7,179 bases of DNA, from assembly GCA_019414445.1 (NCBI GenBank), contig DXMA01000027.1:1-7179 (forward strand). Direction: 5' to 3'. Of the stretch, positions 6,136 to 7,179 are shown piece by piece. Each line of letters begins with the position of its first letter. Position 1 is the stretch's first letter. This DNA comes from Collinsella sp. Lineage in GTDB: Bacteria; Actinomycetota; Coriobacteriia; Coriobacteriales; Coriobacteriaceae. The notes under the pieces are model-generated. The model had not been told where the DNA came from. It ran no database searches and was given only the letters and a program-made list of their open reading frames with translations. The translations under genes and the position numbers were made by a program.

Positions 6136-6141
6136 ATATTA
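6136..6141 (-). promoter_or_regulatory. Possible -10 box of ptsH
   Basis: On the minus strand TAATAT overlaps TATAAA about 70 bases before the ptsH ATG. It would start transcription near 6129, just upstream of the leader structures. No convincing -35 is visible at 16-18 bases (ATGAAA at 17), so the element may be activator-dependent. It is the best candidate in the region but remains weak. Confidence 0.35.
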
Positions 6142-6220
6142 ACTCACATCAAACGGTTTTTCATTGTGTTTCAGACGAATTATTGGACAGATGTGTTTGT
6201 CGTCCGCTTGCTCGCCGGGC

Positions 6221-6248
6221 GGGGCGATAGACAGGCCGCGCTATCCCC
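6221..6248. repeat. Small bulged inverted repeat beside the large palindrome
   Basis: GATAG (6226-6230) and CTATC (6241-6245) flank a ten-base loop. Past a bulged C the stem extends by GGG (6222-6224) with CCC (6246-6248), giving eight pairs. It shares its CCCC with the left end of the large palindrome, so the two structures would compete in single-stranded form. Function unknown. Confidence 0.4.
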
Positions 6249-6335
6249 TTCTTCTAAGTTGCGGTGAATTATGGACTGATTTTGGGGTTGAAACGTTTAA
6301 ACAGTCCTTATTTCACCGCAACTTAGAAGAAGGGG
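6245..6335. repeat. 91-base near-perfect palindrome in the fruA-ptsH gap
   Basis: The left arm (6245-6268) and right arm (6312-6335) are a perfect 24-base inverted repeat beginning CCCCTTCTTCTAAG at each outer end. After one mismatch complementarity continues, so 32 of the first 34 positions pair. The central 23 bases hold GAAACGTTTAAAC, itself dyad-like. It starts four bases beyond the end of the fruA terminator. It has no coding potential that I can support. A dispersed palindromic repeat or miniature element is the likeliest class. A long RNA hairpin or a protein-binding site is the alternative. No target-site duplication is visible at its ends. Confidence 0.85.
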
Positions 6336-6339
6336 CATG

Positions 6340-6375
6340 AAAAAGGCGGAGACCCTGGAGAGGGGCTCCGCCTTT
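6340..6375 (-). terminator. Strong terminator of the fructose enzyme II gene
   Basis: AAAGGCGGAG (6342-6351) pairs with CTCCGCCTTT (6366-6375) in a ten-pair stem. An inner CCCT/AGGG stem with a GGAG loop stacks above a single mismatch. On the minus strand the stem runs straight into five T residues. It lies about 35 bases after the stop codon at 6411-6413 and closes that transcription unit before ptsH. Confidence 0.9.
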
Positions 6376-6410
6376 GTTACAGGGGGCGATGTAATTCGCG
6401 AACTGTGGGA

Positions 6411-7179
6411 TTAGATCAGGCGGGCGTTGATCGTCTTGGCGATCTTGGCGGCGTCGGTGGAACCCTTGACGGTGGCACGGAAGTCCTCGTCCATGAGCGC
6501 CTCGGCGACCTTGGACAGGATCTTAAGGTGCGTGGTGCCGGCCTGGGCACCCGGGATGAGCAGCGCGATGGCCACGTTGACGGGAGCGCCATCCATGGTG
6601 TCCCAACCGGTCACACCGGACTCGTCCTTGACGACGATGACGGCAGCCTCGGTAATGGCGTCGGACTTGGCATGCGGGATGGCGAAGCCCTCCATCATGC
6701 CCGTGGTGCCCTCGGCCTCGCGGGCCAGGAAGGCGTTCATCACGGCGTCGGCGTCGCTGGCGATACCGGCCTTGACAGCCTGGTTGGAAACGAAGCTCAG
6801 AGCCTCGTCACGAGAAGCGAAGTCCTCGGCGACAAAGACATTCTCGACCTTCACGAAGTCGGCAGCCTCGGCCTTGGGGGCCTCGACGGCAGCGGCCTTG
6901 GGGGCCTCAACGGACCTGGCTACAGGAGCGGCCTTCTGATTCTTCTCGAAGTCGTACTTCTTGAAGGCCACGAACAGGATGCCACCGACCACAGCGCCGA
7001 TGAGGATCGCGAGGACCCACAGCGGACCGTTCTCGACAACGGGCAGGACCAGGAAGCCGCCGTGAGGCGCCGGATCGTGAACGTTGAAGAAGATGGTCAA
7101 GATGGAAGCGATGGAAGAACCGAGCATCATGATGGGCATGACGGGCCAGATGTTCTTGGTCATGAACGGAATGGCGCCC
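6411..7179 (-). CDS. fruA: Fructose PTS enzyme II, IIC C-terminus plus IIA domain, partial
   Basis: This is the 3' part of a membrane-bound fructose permease cut by the right edge; 255 residues are visible. Reading starts in GAIPF, part of the conserved EGAIPF motif of fructose-family IIC domains, so the ATG at 7161-7163 is internal, not a start. Two hydrophobic segments follow (about residues 13-31 and 51-72), then a charged AKK-type cytoplasmic exit and an Ala/Pro-rich linker with a repeated VEAPKA unit (about 88-105). A C-terminal IIA domain of the fructose/mannitol type has GFAIPHAKSD with its phosphorylated His at visible residue 169 (codon 6672-6674). The IIA domain takes phosphate from HPr, and the whole protein imports fructose as fructose-1-phosphate, the substrate of the two FruK proteins nearby. 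A IIB domain is expected in the missing part. The sugar is inferred from family motifs and neighbours. Confidence 0.92.
   Translation of the reverse strand, partial: GAIPFMTKNIWPVMPIMMLGSSIASILTIFFNVHDPAPHGGFLVLPVVENGPLWVLAILIGAVVGGILFVAFKKYDFEKNQKAAPVARSVEAPKAAAVEAPKAEAADFVKVENVFVAEDFASRDEALSFVSNQAVKAGIASDADAVMNAFLAREAEGTTGMMEGFAIPHAKSDAITEAAVIVVKDESGVTGWDTMDGAPVNVAIALLIPGAQAGTTHLKILSKVAEALMDEDFRATVKGSTDAAKIAKTINARLI

Noticed and set aside
6155..6170. A cre-like site around ATGAAAAACCGTTTGAT on the minus strand
   Set aside because: Only five of eight dyad pairs match and the half-site spacing is off by at least one base, so it is not better than background in this A+T-rich segment.
6070..6267. 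A 65-codon plus-strand frame in the ptsH upstream gap
   Set aside because: It has no ribosome site or recognisable motif, and it overlaps the leader and the edge of the palindrome.
6240..6340. Target-site duplication flanking the 91-base palindrome
   Set aside because: The bases just outside the two ends (CTAT and CATG) do not match as a direct repeat, so insertion cannot be shown from this sequence.
7161..7163. ATG at 7163 as the start of a short fructose-family protein
   Set aside because: The frame stays open to the window edge, and the preceding codons read GAIPF, a conserved IIC motif, so this Met is internal.

Overview
The window is a compact stretch of a high-GC bacterial chromosome in which every supported gene lies on the minus strand. 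It carries a complete phosphorelay for fructose uptake by the phosphotransferase system (PTS), followed by a tRNA-end-maintenance gene and tRNA genes. The gene set, the strong A+T-rich promoter elements in a high-GC background, and the 'cca, two fruK copies, ptsI, ptsH, fructose enzyme II' layout suggest an anaerobic actinobacterium of the Coriobacteriia (Collinsella/Olsenella type). That placement is inference from recalled gene order and protein style, not from a search.

In minus-strand transcription order (right to left), the window opens inside a fructose enzyme II gene (6411-7179, cut by the right edge), which ends at a strong terminator (6340-6375). A 343-base gene-free stretch follows (6068-6410). 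It holds that terminator, a 91-base near-perfect palindrome, a second small dyad, a possible promoter, and a leader in which the ribosome-binding site of ptsH can pair with an upstream complement. Next come ptsH (HPr, 5804-6067), an intercistronic terminator-like hairpin (5722-5758), ptsI (enzyme I, 3967-5670), a 74-base gap with a long GC hairpin, and a first 1-phosphofructokinase gene (2960-3892) ending at a very strong terminator (2900-2931). A second, paralogous 1-phosphofructokinase gene (1838-2770) has its own likely promoter and terminator. It is followed by the tRNA nucleotidyltransferase gene cca (279-1673) and two tandem identical tRNA-Glu(CUC) genes, the second cut by the left edge.

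The middle genes form one pathway. Enzyme I takes phosphate from phosphoenolpyruvate and passes it to HPr His15, HPr passes it to the EIIA domain at the end of the fructose enzyme II, fructose enters as fructose-1-phosphate, and the FruK kinases convert this to fructose-1,6-bisphosphate for glycolysis. The cca and tRNA part is an independent housekeeping block.

I see no defence system, CRISPR array, transposase or clearly new machinery. The most interesting signals are in the ptsH upstream region (palindrome and mutually exclusive leader structures) and in the paired FruK paralogs, which share an unusual Cys-Ala-Gly-Asp active-site loop.
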